Notes under the pieces: model-generated
The model's database searches: none
Seen by the model: the letters and a program-made list of their open reading frames with translations, nothing else
What the model was told of the DNA's origin: nothing
Origin: Mycobacterium kyorinense
GTDB lineage: Bacteria > Actinomycetota > Actinomycetes > Mycobacteriales > Mycobacteriaceae
NCBI RefSeq assembly: GCF_001672775.1
Contig: NZ_LZKJ01000133.1
Coordinates: 28,178 to 92,177, forward strand
DNA length: 64,000 nt
Reading direction: 5' to 3'
Shown: positions 50,210-57,555 of the stretch, piece by piece
Layout: the number at the start of each line of letters is the position of its first letter
Position numbering within the stretch: the first letter of the stretch is position 1
Program-made: the position numbers and the translations under genes

Positions 50210-53200
50210 TCAGGCGCTGCACTGCGCCTCGGCCTCCGACTCGGTGATCAGGCGCTCGTGCCGCAGGAACTGCACGAGGTGGTCGACCGTCTCGGTCAGC
50301 GCCAGCTCCCGCAGCCGGGCCCTGGCCAGTGCGCGGGCGTACCGGTACTGGGCGTTGTCGTAGCGCTTGTCGCGCATCGCCGAGATCTTGTCGGCCGAGC
50401 GGGTGAGGAAATCGGCCAGCGGATACAGCGCATCGCGTGGGCCGCACCGCTGATTCACCTGCTCGGTGAAGGACGGGATGTCGTGGTAGTCGAACCGGTA
50501 GCCGTACCGCTCGGACAGGATCCGCGTGACGTCCATCAGGTTGTAGTAGCCGTCCGCGGTCATATTAAATATCGTGCCCGCCTCGGCCGGCAGGGCCATC
50601 AGCGCGACGATGTGTTCGCCGATCAGGTCGGCCGGCAGCAGGCTGATCTGGTTGTACGCCTCAGCGGCGATGCCGTGCTGGATCATGAACGCGGTGAGGC
50701 GCACCAAGATGTCCTCCTGGCTGCCGAACCCCGCGCTGGTCGGCGAGATCAGCGATGGCCGGTAGATGCGCACGTCGAGGCCCTTCTGCTGGGCAGCCAG
50801 TGTCAGCTGCTCGGCGACCCACTTGGTCTGCGAGTAACCAAAGTCCAGCCCCTTCATCTCCGTGTTCGCGTCCCACTCGCCGACCACCGGCAGCGTGCTC
50901 CAGCCGTAGATGAACGTGCTGGAGACCAGGTGGAAGGCCTTGCGATGGGTCGTCATGGCCAGCCGAAGCAGGTCGCGGGTGCCGAGCACGTTGGCGGGCC
51001 GCAGGCCGTCGTAAGTCCGCACATAGTCGACCAACGCGCCGTTGTGCACGACCGCGTGGACGGTGTCGGCCAGTTCAGCGAACGCCGCCTCGCCGATCCC
51101 CAGGTTGGGTTCGGCGAGGTTCCCGCAGACCACGTTCACCCGCGACCGGACGTCGGCTTCGAGCTCCGGTGACCACAGTTGAGCTCGACGCAACGACGCC
51201 AGGATTCGGTCCAGTCCGTGCGCCGCATCGGTAGCGCGGACCAGTGCGTGGACCGTGTAGCCCGTTTGGCCGAGCAAGTTGCTCAGCAGGAACGGTCCCA
51301 GGAACCCCGTGGCGCCGGTGAACAGGATGTCGGTGGGCGCGCCGGCCCGTGCCGGCGGAAGCTCCGGCAACGACAGCTGCGCGTCGGCGCGCATCTGCTG
51401 GGCCTCGTACGCCTCGTACTCAGCGGAAATCTGATCCAGCTGTTCCCGCACGGCTTGGAGCGGCAGTTCGGACCCCTCCCCGAACTGCCGCATGAGCTGG
51501 AAGAACTCGGCGACCGTCAGGCGCTGAAGCAGGCGCGTGTTGACCTCGTCGGCCAATTCGCCCGCGCCGTGCTCTTCCAGAAGACGTTGCAGGTCAGTGC
51601 GGAGCTCCGCCAGCGTCAACGAGTCGATACCGAGATCGGCGAACGAGCAATCCTCGTCGCCGGTGAGGTCGTAGCTCTCGACGAGATAGCGGAAACGATC
51701 CAGCGGACCCGCGTCGGCATCCAGGCCCTCCTGGGCCGGGTTGGTGTAGGTGGCCAATACGCGCAACTCGCCGCTGCGCCAAAGCTTGCGGGTCTCGGCC
51801 CGCCTGATCTTCCCCGACGTTGTCTTGGGAACGCTGCGCTGCGGGACGAACACGATGGTGTGCGGATCGATGTGGCATTGCCTGCGGATCGCGCGCGCCA
51901 TGGCCTTACCGTCCGGAAGCACGTTCTCATCGCGCACCTCGGCGACCACGGCCAACACCTCTTCGTCGTCGCGCTCCATCGAGAAGGCGGCGACGCAGCC
52001 GGTGCGGATCTCGGCCGCCTGTTCGACGACGACCTCAATGTCGCTGGGGTAGGAGTTGACGCCGCGGACGATGATCAGGTCCTTGGTCCGGCCGCAGCAG
52101 AACAGCTCGCCTTCATACAGGAAGCCGAGGTCGCCGGTGCGCAAGTAGGTGTGTTCGGCGTCGCCGACGATGCGAGCTCCGAACGTTTCGACGGACTTGT
52201 CGGGGCGGCGCCAATAGCCGCCTCCTTTGGACGGGCCGTCCACCCAGATCTCGCCGATCCGCCCTTCGCCCAGGTCCTGACGCGATTCGGGGTCGACGAT
52301 GCGGACGATGTTGCTGGCCAGCGGCTTGCCGCAGCTGACCACCGGAGCCTGGTTGCTGTTCTCGGGCAGTGCCTTTTCCACCCGCACCAGGTTCTTGTCC
52401 AGTGCGCGCTTGTTCAGCGCCAGTGTCTGGCGCCCCTTGAGCGACACGCAGAGAGTGTTTTCCGCCAAGCCGTGGGCGCCGGTCAGCGCGCTGGGCTCCA
52501 GCCCGTAGGGCGCGAAACGCTCCCGGAAGCGGGTGAAGCTCTTGGCTCGCAGCGGCTCTGCCCCGACCACGATGCATTCGAGGCTGCTCAGGTCGACTCC
52601 CTCCAGCTCGGAGGTGGGCAGCTTGTCTTCACGCAGGCAGTACTCCAGCGCGAAATTCGGCGCCGGCGTGTGCGTGGCGCGCACCTGACTGATGAGCCGC
52701 AGCCACGACGACGGCCGCACGAGGAAGTCAGCCGGCGACATTGCGTGGGTGGTGCCGCCGAGGACAAGGACGAAGAAGTACGCCGAGATCAAGCCCATGT
52801 CGTGGTGTTGGGGGAGCCAGCTGACGCAAACCAGTTCGTCGTTGTCGAAGCCCGCGCTGTTGGCGATGGCGTTCGCGTGGCTGACGATCACGCCCTTGGG
52901 ATCGTTGGTGGAGCCGGAGGTGTACTGCAGGAACAAAACCGGGTTCGGTGTATTCGGGACGGGCCCGCCACCGAAGTCCTGCGTGCCATCCGTCGCGTAC
53001 CACGGCAGTTCCGGGGGTTGCACGGCCTCGGGCCAAGCCGACGCTCCCTGCCCTTGGCCGAGCAGCAGGCGGAAGTTGTACTCGAACTCCTTCGTCGACA
53101 GCACCGCCTTGGCCTGGCAGTCGCGCGCGATGTAACTGAGCTTGGCGAGCCCGGCCTCGAACGCCATCGGCAGTGGAGGGCTGACCGGGACGGCGATCAC

Positions 53201-53449
53201 GCCGATCCGCGCGCAGGCGTACAACGCTGCCACCATCTCCAAACCTGGCGGGTAGACCAGCAGCGCCCGGTCGCCCTTCCGAAGGCCGGCCTCTGCGTAC
53301 AGGTAGGCGGCCAGCTCGCGCGTGCGCTCAGCGAAGCTGTGGTAGCTGTACTGCTCGAGTTCGCGACCGTCGACGTCGACGAACCGATAGAGGGTTTGGT
53401 CTGGTTTGCGTGCTTCCCACATGTCCAGATAGTCGATAAGCGTCTCCAT
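50210..53449 (-). CDS. FAAL–ACP–thioester reductase (fatty-acid-activating and reducing megasynthase)
   Basis: 1,079 residues from the ATG at 53449 (another ATG 14 codons upstream). Residues 1-580 are a fatty acyl-AMP ligase: LQYTSGSTNDPKGVIVSHAN (175-194), WLPQHHDMGL typical of FAALs, YLRTGDLGF and A10-type Lys547 in PKTTSGK. Residues 590-660 are a carrier domain with phosphopantetheine Ser610 (LGIDSL). Residues 705-1079 are an SDR-type thioester reductase with TGATGFLG (711-718) and Y872/K876 in YSQTK. It should load a fatty acid and release it as aldehyde or alcohol. It resembles carboxylic acid reductases in layout but with a FAAL adenylation domain. Confidence 0.9.
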   Translation of the reverse strand: METLIDYLDMWEARKPDQTLYRFVDVDGRELEQYSYHSFAERTRELAAYLYAEAGLRKGDRALLVYPPGLEMVAALYACARIGVIAVPVSPPLPMAFEAGLAKLSYIARDCQAKAVLSTKEFEYNFRLLLGQGQGASAWPEAVQPPELPWYATDGTQDFGGGPVPNTPNPVLFLQYTSGSTNDPKGVIVSHANAIANSAGFDNDELVCVSWLPQHHDMGLISAYFFVLVLGGTTHAMSPADFLVRPSSWLRLISQVRATHTPAPNFALEYCLREDKLPTSELEGVDLSSLECIVVGAEPLRAKSFTRFRERFAPYGLEPSALTGAHGLAENTLCVSLKGRQTLALNKRALDKNLVRVEKALPENSNQAPVVSCGKPLASNIVRIVDPESRQDLGEGRIGEIWVDGPSKGGGYWRRPDKSVETFGARIVGDAEHTYLRTGDLGFLYEGELFCCGRTKDLIIVRGVNSYPSDIEVVVEQAAEIRTGCVAAFSMERDDEEVLAVVAEVRDENVLPDGKAMARAIRRQCHIDPHTIVFVPQRSVPKTTSGKIRRAETRKLWRSGELRVLATYTNPAQEGLDADAGPLDRFRYLVESYDLTGDEDCSFADLGIDSLTLAELRTDLQRLLEEHGAGELADEVNTRLLQRLTVAEFFQLMRQFGEGSELPLQAVREQLDQISAEYEAYEAQQMRADAQLSLPELPPARAGAPTDILFTGATGFLGPFLLSNLLGQTGYTVHALVRATDAAHGLDRILASLRRAQLWSPELEADVRSRVNVVCGNLAEPNLGIGEAAFAELADTVHAVVHNGALVDYVRTYDGLRPANVLGTRDLLRLAMTTHRKAFHLVSSTFIYGWSTLPVVGEWDANTEMKGLDFGYSQTKWVAEQLTLAAQQKGLDVRIYRPSLISPTSAGFGSQEDILVRLTAFMIQHGIAAEAYNQISLLPADLIGEHIVALMALPAEAGTIFNMTADGYYNLMDVTRILSERYGYRFDYHDIPSFTEQVNQRCGPRDALYPLADFLTRSADKISAMRDKRYDNAQYRYARALARARLRELALTETVDHLVQFLRHERLITESEAEAQCSA

Positions 53450-53678
53450 CGTAGGAGCACCCCTCTCCACGTCAGTCCTAGCCGAAATCAACAGAACAAC
53501 TGCTTTTACCGGAATCGGTAAGCCCGATCGTAGCGCGTACGACGGATCTCAAGCAAAGCTCCAGACGCCCTTTTCATCTTTGCACAACAACTTCACAGGA
53601 TGCATACAGCTACCGAAAGAATTTGTATTCGAGGCCACCCGTGGCCGCCCGGCATCTGGCGACGGCGCGGCGAATGGG

Positions 53679-53789
53679 GCGGACATCCGTAGGTACTGCG
53701 ATCAGTACTTCAGTAAACCATGATATCGCTCTGAACAGTGCAAATAGTCAGCACGTAGATACTGAGATACGCGTTTGCGGACATCCGTA
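53679..53789 (+). repeat. Pair of 13-bp direct repeats (GCGGACATCCGTA)
   Basis: Exact copies at 53679-53691 and 53777-53789, 98 bp apart. Each contains CGGA-CA-TCCG, a short near-palindrome typical of protein-binding sites. Confidence 0.6.
53702..53714 (-). promoter_or_regulatory. Two TACTGA repeats with 8-bp period (inverted copy)
   Basis: TCAGT at 53702 and 53710 reads as ACTGA on the minus strand with the same 8-bp spacing as the cluster at 54039-54051. Confidence 0.45.
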
Positions 53790-54024
53790 TTCCATGACAC
53801 CGCGGGAACCTTGGTGCTGAGCTGCCGTAATGCGCAATTAATCTGCAGGGGTTTCAACTAGCTCACAGGCAAACATCAAATGCGTCGACAACGGGCCCGT
53901 TTACCTCAATCGGTGCGTTTGCCAGCAACGTTCTGTGAGCCGTCGGCGACGAGTCGTCCGGCATCGGGGCGTGGCCGGGACCACAGCGTCTTGGGTTGAG
54001 ACGGCCAACAGCATCTCCGCATCT

Positions 54025-54051
54025 ACTGAGACTGATATACTGACATACTGA
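54025..54051 (+). promoter_or_regulatory. ACTGA direct-repeat cluster before the RHH-like gene
   Basis: ACTGA begins at 54025, 54031, 54039 and 54047; the last two sit in exact 8-bp units, ATACTGAC and ATACTGAA. The cluster ends 26 bp before the ATG at 54078. Tandem short direct repeats at their own promoters are typical operators of ribbon-helix-helix regulators. Confidence 0.55.
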
Positions 54052-54077
54052 AATCTCCAGCCGAGGGTAGGGGCGCC

Positions 54078-54386
54078 ATGATGAGCAACGTCGACCGCAA
54101 CCACGCTGACGGCGAGCGGTCCCACCCGCGGTTGACGCCCGCGGTCGCGGCCGCGCCCACCGAACCGTTCTCCGTCGGACGTACCCGCGTTCAAAAGACC
54201 CGCCGAACGGTCGACCTGTCGCCCGCCCAGCACCGGGCCCTCGACCTTTGGCAGCGCGACGCCGCCGACCGACTCGGCTTGGCGCGCGTCACCGGTCAAG
54301 AGGTCCTCGCCGCCCTCGTCGACCAACTGCTGGCCGACCCCAAGCTCGCTTCCCAGATCATCCGCACGATCCGGACCCGGCGGTGA
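54078..54386 (+). CDS. Ribbon-helix-helix-like DNA-binding protein, 102 aa
   Basis: ATG at 54078 (a second ATG follows immediately). A flexible N-terminus of about 35 residues precedes a basic strand (RVQKTRRTVDLSPAQHRAL) and two helices ending LLADPKLASQIIRTIRTRR. A short beta-strand followed by two helices, with many Arg residues, fits plasmid-partition or antitoxin-type RHH proteins. No toxin gene follows. Upstream 8-bp repeats look like its operators. It converges on the lipid kinase homologue with a 21-bp gap. Family is inferred from pattern only. Confidence 0.55.
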   Translation: MMSNVDRNHADGERSHPRLTPAVAAAPTEPFSVGRTRVQKTRRTVDLSPAQHRALDLWQRDAADRLGLARVTGQEVLAALVDQLLADPKLASQIIRTIRTRR

Positions 54387-54407
54387 CCCTCACGAACTAG
54401 CGGCGCG

Positions 54408-55436
54408 TCATGCCTTGGTCGTGACCTGAGGGACCCGGATCTTGGGGCCGGCATGGGCCACCAGCTTGACGATCCCGGTGAAGCGCTCGCCGTCGATGAT
54501 CGGTGACAGCGGTTCGCCTTCGGCCTCGATGATCATCTCTCGACCGTTGACATCGCGTACCCGGCTCCCTCTGATCCCGCCGTTGGTCAGCGCCGCGGGG
54601 AGCTGCGCGATGATCCTGGACGGCGACGTCTCCCCGGCTTGGAAATGCAACGCACCGGGTGCGGCGGCCTTGGGAAAGAGCCGGAACGGACCGGCGATCC
54701 GAAGGTCGATCGCGCCGGCATGCAGCAACCGGTGCGTCCGCGTCGGAACCTCCTCGCCGTCGATCACGACGCGGGCTTGGGTGGGAGCGAACAGGTGCGA
54801 CGCCCAGTTGGTCCGGTCGGAGTGGCCAGGCGAAACCTTGGAGGTCACGTAGTCGCCGAAGGTGTGAGCGATCGTTCGCGCGACGGCGGTCCGGTTGTGG
54901 TCCGGATTGGCGTAGTACTTGTCGTAGAACCGATTGCCCACACCTCCGGCGGCCAGCCCGAAGCACAGCCGATGAAACGCCGCGCCGTCCTCGGTCTCAC
55001 CGTCGAGTTGCAGCGTGTCGAGCCGGCCTTCCGGCGGCGGCTGATCCTTCGCGGCGGCCGCCGCCAGTGCCCGGACAATCGCATCGGCCTGCCCTCGCAC
55101 CCGCGCCTTGCGCGCGACGGCGTTGACACTGCCGCCGTTGGTGGGCACGAACGTCGGCCAGCGTTCGGGGTCGGGGATGCAGTCCTGGATTTCGTTGATC
55201 AACCAGTGCAGCGCGCCGTCACCGCCGTCGCCCACGAGATGGGTGACCCGTGGATGAAGCTCCGCGATGGTCTTGTGGAGATCCTCCAGCGACGCGGTTT
55301 CGTGCACCTCGCCCCAGGGGCCGACGATGCGACGCAGTTCGGCGCTGCGGTCGGCTGGCGCAGCGCGATTCCTGCGTGCTTGCGGATTGACGATGACGCC
55401 GAGATACATCCGCCCATGTGGGCCTTCGCGCGCCAT
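54408..55436 (-). CDS. Diacylglycerol/sphingosine kinase-like lipid kinase homologue
   Basis: 342 residues from ATG 55436; an internal ATG at 55409 (MYLGVIVNPQARRN) begins the conserved part and may be the true start. The catalytic-domain landmarks are VNPQARRN, VGDGGDGALHW (the GGDGT loop, here GGDGA) and FVPTNGGSVNAVAR. In active kinases the last motif is P-x-GTxNDF, so the Gly-Gly-Ser and missing Asp may alter or abolish activity. Members phosphorylate diacylglycerol or other lipids. It is divergent from the SDR gene with 107 bp between starts. Confidence 0.78.
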   Translation of the reverse strand: MAREGPHGRMYLGVIVNPQARRNRAAPADRSAELRRIVGPWGEVHETASLEDLHKTIAELHPRVTHLVGDGGDGALHWLINEIQDCIPDPERWPTFVPTNGGSVNAVARKARVRGQADAIVRALAAAAAKDQPPPEGRLDTLQLDGETEDGAAFHRLCFGLAAGGVGNRFYDKYYANPDHNRTAVARTIAHTFGDYVTSKVSPGHSDRTNWASHLFAPTQARVVIDGEEVPTRTHRLLHAGAIDLRIAGPFRLFPKAAAPGALHFQAGETSPSRIIAQLPAALTNGGIRGSRVRDVNGREMIIEAEGEPLSPIIDGERFTGIVKLVAHAGPKIRVPQVTTKA

Positions 55437-55543
55437 CCCAGCACGATACCCGCGGTATCTCAGGCTCAGACGAGCCCATGACCGGTGTCACAGACCGATC
55501 CGTCGACGAAGCCCCGCACAACTCTCGGATTAGGGTGGCTGCC

Positions 55544-56413
55544 ATGCCTGACTGGAGCGCAGCAGACCTGCCGTCGTTCGTCGGACGCACCGTCGTCGTG
55601 ACCGGTGCCAATGCCGGGCTGGGGGAAGTGACGGCCCGCGAGCTGGCCCGGGTCGGAGCCCACGTCATCCTGGCGGTACGCAACACCGGAAAGGGCGACG
55701 AGGCCGCCGGGCGCATGGAGGGTGATGTCGAGGTTCGGCAACTCGACCTTCAGGATCTGTCGTCGGTGCGGCGCTTCGCCGACGGGATCGACCGAGTCGA
55801 CGTCCTGGTCAACAACGCCGGCATCATGGCCACCAAATACGCGCTGACCGAAGATGGTTTCGAGGGTCAGATCGGCACCAATCACCTCGGTCACTTCGCG
55901 CTGACCAACCTGTTGTTGCCCAAGCTCACCGACCGGGTGGTGACGCTGTCCTCGCTGATGCACCACTTCGGCTACATCAGTCTCAAAGACCTGAACTGGC
56001 AGTCCCGGCCGTATTCGGCGTGGCTGGCCTACAGCCAGTCGAAGCTGGCCAATCTGCTGTTCACCCGCGAGCTGCAGCGCCGCCTCGACGCCGTCGGCAG
56101 CTCGTTGCGCGCGCTGGCCGCCCACCCCGGGTGGTCGCACACCAACCTGCAGGGCAACTCCGGTCGCAAGCTGGGCGACGCGGCGGTCCTGGCCGTCGAT
56201 CGTGTGGTGTCCACCGACGCCGACTTCGGCGCCCGCCAGACGCTCTATGCGGTATCGCAAGACCTGCCGGGCAACACCTTCGTCGGCCCGCGCTTCGGTC
56301 TGTACGGCCGCACCCAGCCGACCTGGCGCAACTGGCCGGCCAAAAGCGCAACCACTGCCGAGGCGCTATGGGAGCTTTCCGAGCAGCTCACCGGCACCAA
56401 ATTTCCGCTTTGA
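55544..56413 (+). CDS. Short-chain dehydrogenase/reductase (retinol dehydrogenase-like)
   Basis: 289 residues from the ATG at 55544 (the frame is open further upstream, but the SDR fold begins here). TGANAGLG binds NAD(P); VDVLVNNAGIMA, VVTLSSLMHHFG and YSQSKLANLLF supply the rest of the active site. The extended substrate loop and lack of a C-terminal extension match the RDH/WWOX-like group common in mycobacteria (for example Rv0068 and Rv0439c). Substrate unknown, probably a lipid alcohol or ketone. Followed by a 207-bp gap before the transporter gene. Confidence 0.87.
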   Translation: MPDWSAADLPSFVGRTVVVTGANAGLGEVTARELARVGAHVILAVRNTGKGDEAAGRMEGDVEVRQLDLQDLSSVRRFADGIDRVDVLVNNAGIMATKYALTEDGFEGQIGTNHLGHFALTNLLLPKLTDRVVTLSSLMHHFGYISLKDLNWQSRPYSAWLAYSQSKLANLLFTRELQRRLDAVGSSLRALAAHPGWSHTNLQGNSGRKLGDAAVLAVDRVVSTDADFGARQTLYAVSQDLPGNTFVGPRFGLYGRTQPTWRNWPAKSATTAEALWELSEQLTGTKFPL

Positions 56414-56620
56414 GCAGCCACCCGGCGGCCGCTCGACCGGACAGCCGCAACTCGACGCGGTCCCACGTCTAGATTGTTCAGGTAAGTATTTGGGGTGGTT
56501 TCGGCGCGAGACCTGTTGAGCATTCTGTGCACACGAGGGTTACCGCGGACGAAACAGCCCAGGTGAACAGCGCGTGGGCGTAGCGGCTTCCGGGCTGAGC
56601 GTCGGCGAGGAGGTCACCCC

Positions 56621-57547
56621 ATGTCGAATACGGATATCGCGGGCTTTCTCGCCCTCTGCGCCGCACTGGCAGCCGCGATCGGCAGCGTGGTGCGTCAGCG
56701 GTGCGCGCAGGAGATCACCGATAAACAGGTTGGGCACCTGGAGCTGTTCGGCATGCTGGTCCGCGACGGTCGGTGGTGGCTGGGCGGCGTTGGCGACATC
56801 GCCAGCTACTGTCTGCTTGCTGCGGCCCTGGACAAGGGCTCGGTCATGTTGGTCACGGCGCTGCAGGTGACGGTGCTGCTGTTCGCCCTACCCATCTATG
56901 CGCGGTTCAGTCGGCATCGGATAACCCGCCGGGAGTGGATCTGGGCGGTAGTGCTGGCCGTAGCGTTGGCGGTCCTCGTCACGGTCGCGGATCCGACGGA
57001 AGGCCAGTCCCGTGGCCCAATGGAAACGTGGATTTTGGTGGCCGTCGTGATGGGTCCGGCGTTGGCGTTGTGTGTGCTGGCCGCCCGGATTTGGTCGGAT
57101 CGCCCGGCCGCGGCGGTGCTGCTCGCGGCGGTGTCGGGGTCGTCGTTGGCGTTGTTCGCGGTGCTGACCAAGGGTGTCGTCGACGTGCTCGAACACGGTG
57201 CCGGCGAGTTGGTGCGAACACCGGAGCTGTACGCCTGGGTGCTCGCGGGAGTGGCCGGGATGATCTTTCAGCAGTCGGCGTTTCGTGCCGGTGCGCTGAC
57301 CGCGTCACTGCCGACGATGACCGTCGCAAAGCCGGTGGTGGCCACCACACTGGGCATCATCGTGCTCAAGGAGACGCTGGAAGCTGACGGGCCCGAGTGG
57401 CTTTTGTTGGTGGCGTCGGCGGTGCTGGTGATCGTCGCGACGGTGGCTCTGGCGCGCGGCGAGGCGGCCAGCATGGCTGCCGGCGCGGGGCATGACGCAC
57501 AAGTCGCCGGCCGGCCGGAGGCGCCCTCCCCACGCGTGAGCGGCTGA
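56621..57547 (+). CDS. DMT-superfamily (EamA/NIPA-like) membrane transporter
   Basis: 308 residues with about nine or ten membrane segments (FLALCAALAAAIGSVV, VMLVTALQVTVLLFALPIY, IWAVVLAVALAVLVTVAD, AWVLAGVAGMIFQQSAF, LLLVASAVLVIVATVALA). The two-half repeat and the KPVVATTLGIIVLKETL segment before the last helices are typical of drug/metabolite transporters. Substrate unknown. The C-terminal about 30 residues are hydrophilic. ATG start. It converges on pruC with 8 bp between stops. Confidence 0.82.
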   Translation: MSNTDIAGFLALCAALAAAIGSVVRQRCAQEITDKQVGHLELFGMLVRDGRWWLGGVGDIASYCLLAAALDKGSVMLVTALQVTVLLFALPIYARFSRHRITRREWIWAVVLAVALAVLVTVADPTEGQSRGPMETWILVAVVMGPALALCVLAARIWSDRPAAAVLLAAVSGSSLALFAVLTKGVVDVLEHGAGELVRTPELYAWVLAGVAGMIFQQSAFRAGALTASLPTMTVAKPVVATTLGIIVLKETLEADGPEWLLLVASAVLVIVATVALARGEAASMAAGAGHDAQVAGRPEAPSPRVSG

Positions 57548-57555
57548 CCGCACGA

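Larger units (their letters stand above)
53450..54077. other. AT-richer intergenic region with repeated operator-like motifs
   Basis: 628 bp without a convincing gene; a 65-codon open frame at 53623-53820 lacks protein-like composition. It contains two 13-bp copies of GCGGACATCCGTA (53679-53691 and 53777-53789), inverted TCAGT copies at 53702 and 53710, ACTGA at 53761, and four ACTGA copies at 54025-54051. Base composition is clearly less GC-rich than its surroundings, suggesting control elements or acquired DNA. Confidence 0.6.

Noticed and set aside
53623..53820. 65-codon frame in the AT-richer gap
   Set aside because: No ribosome binding site, no protein-like pattern, and it runs through the repeated operator-like motifs.
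53450..54386. Toxin–antitoxin module
   Set aside because: The RHH-like protein has no neighbouring toxin gene; the next gene is a lipid kinase homologue on the other strand.
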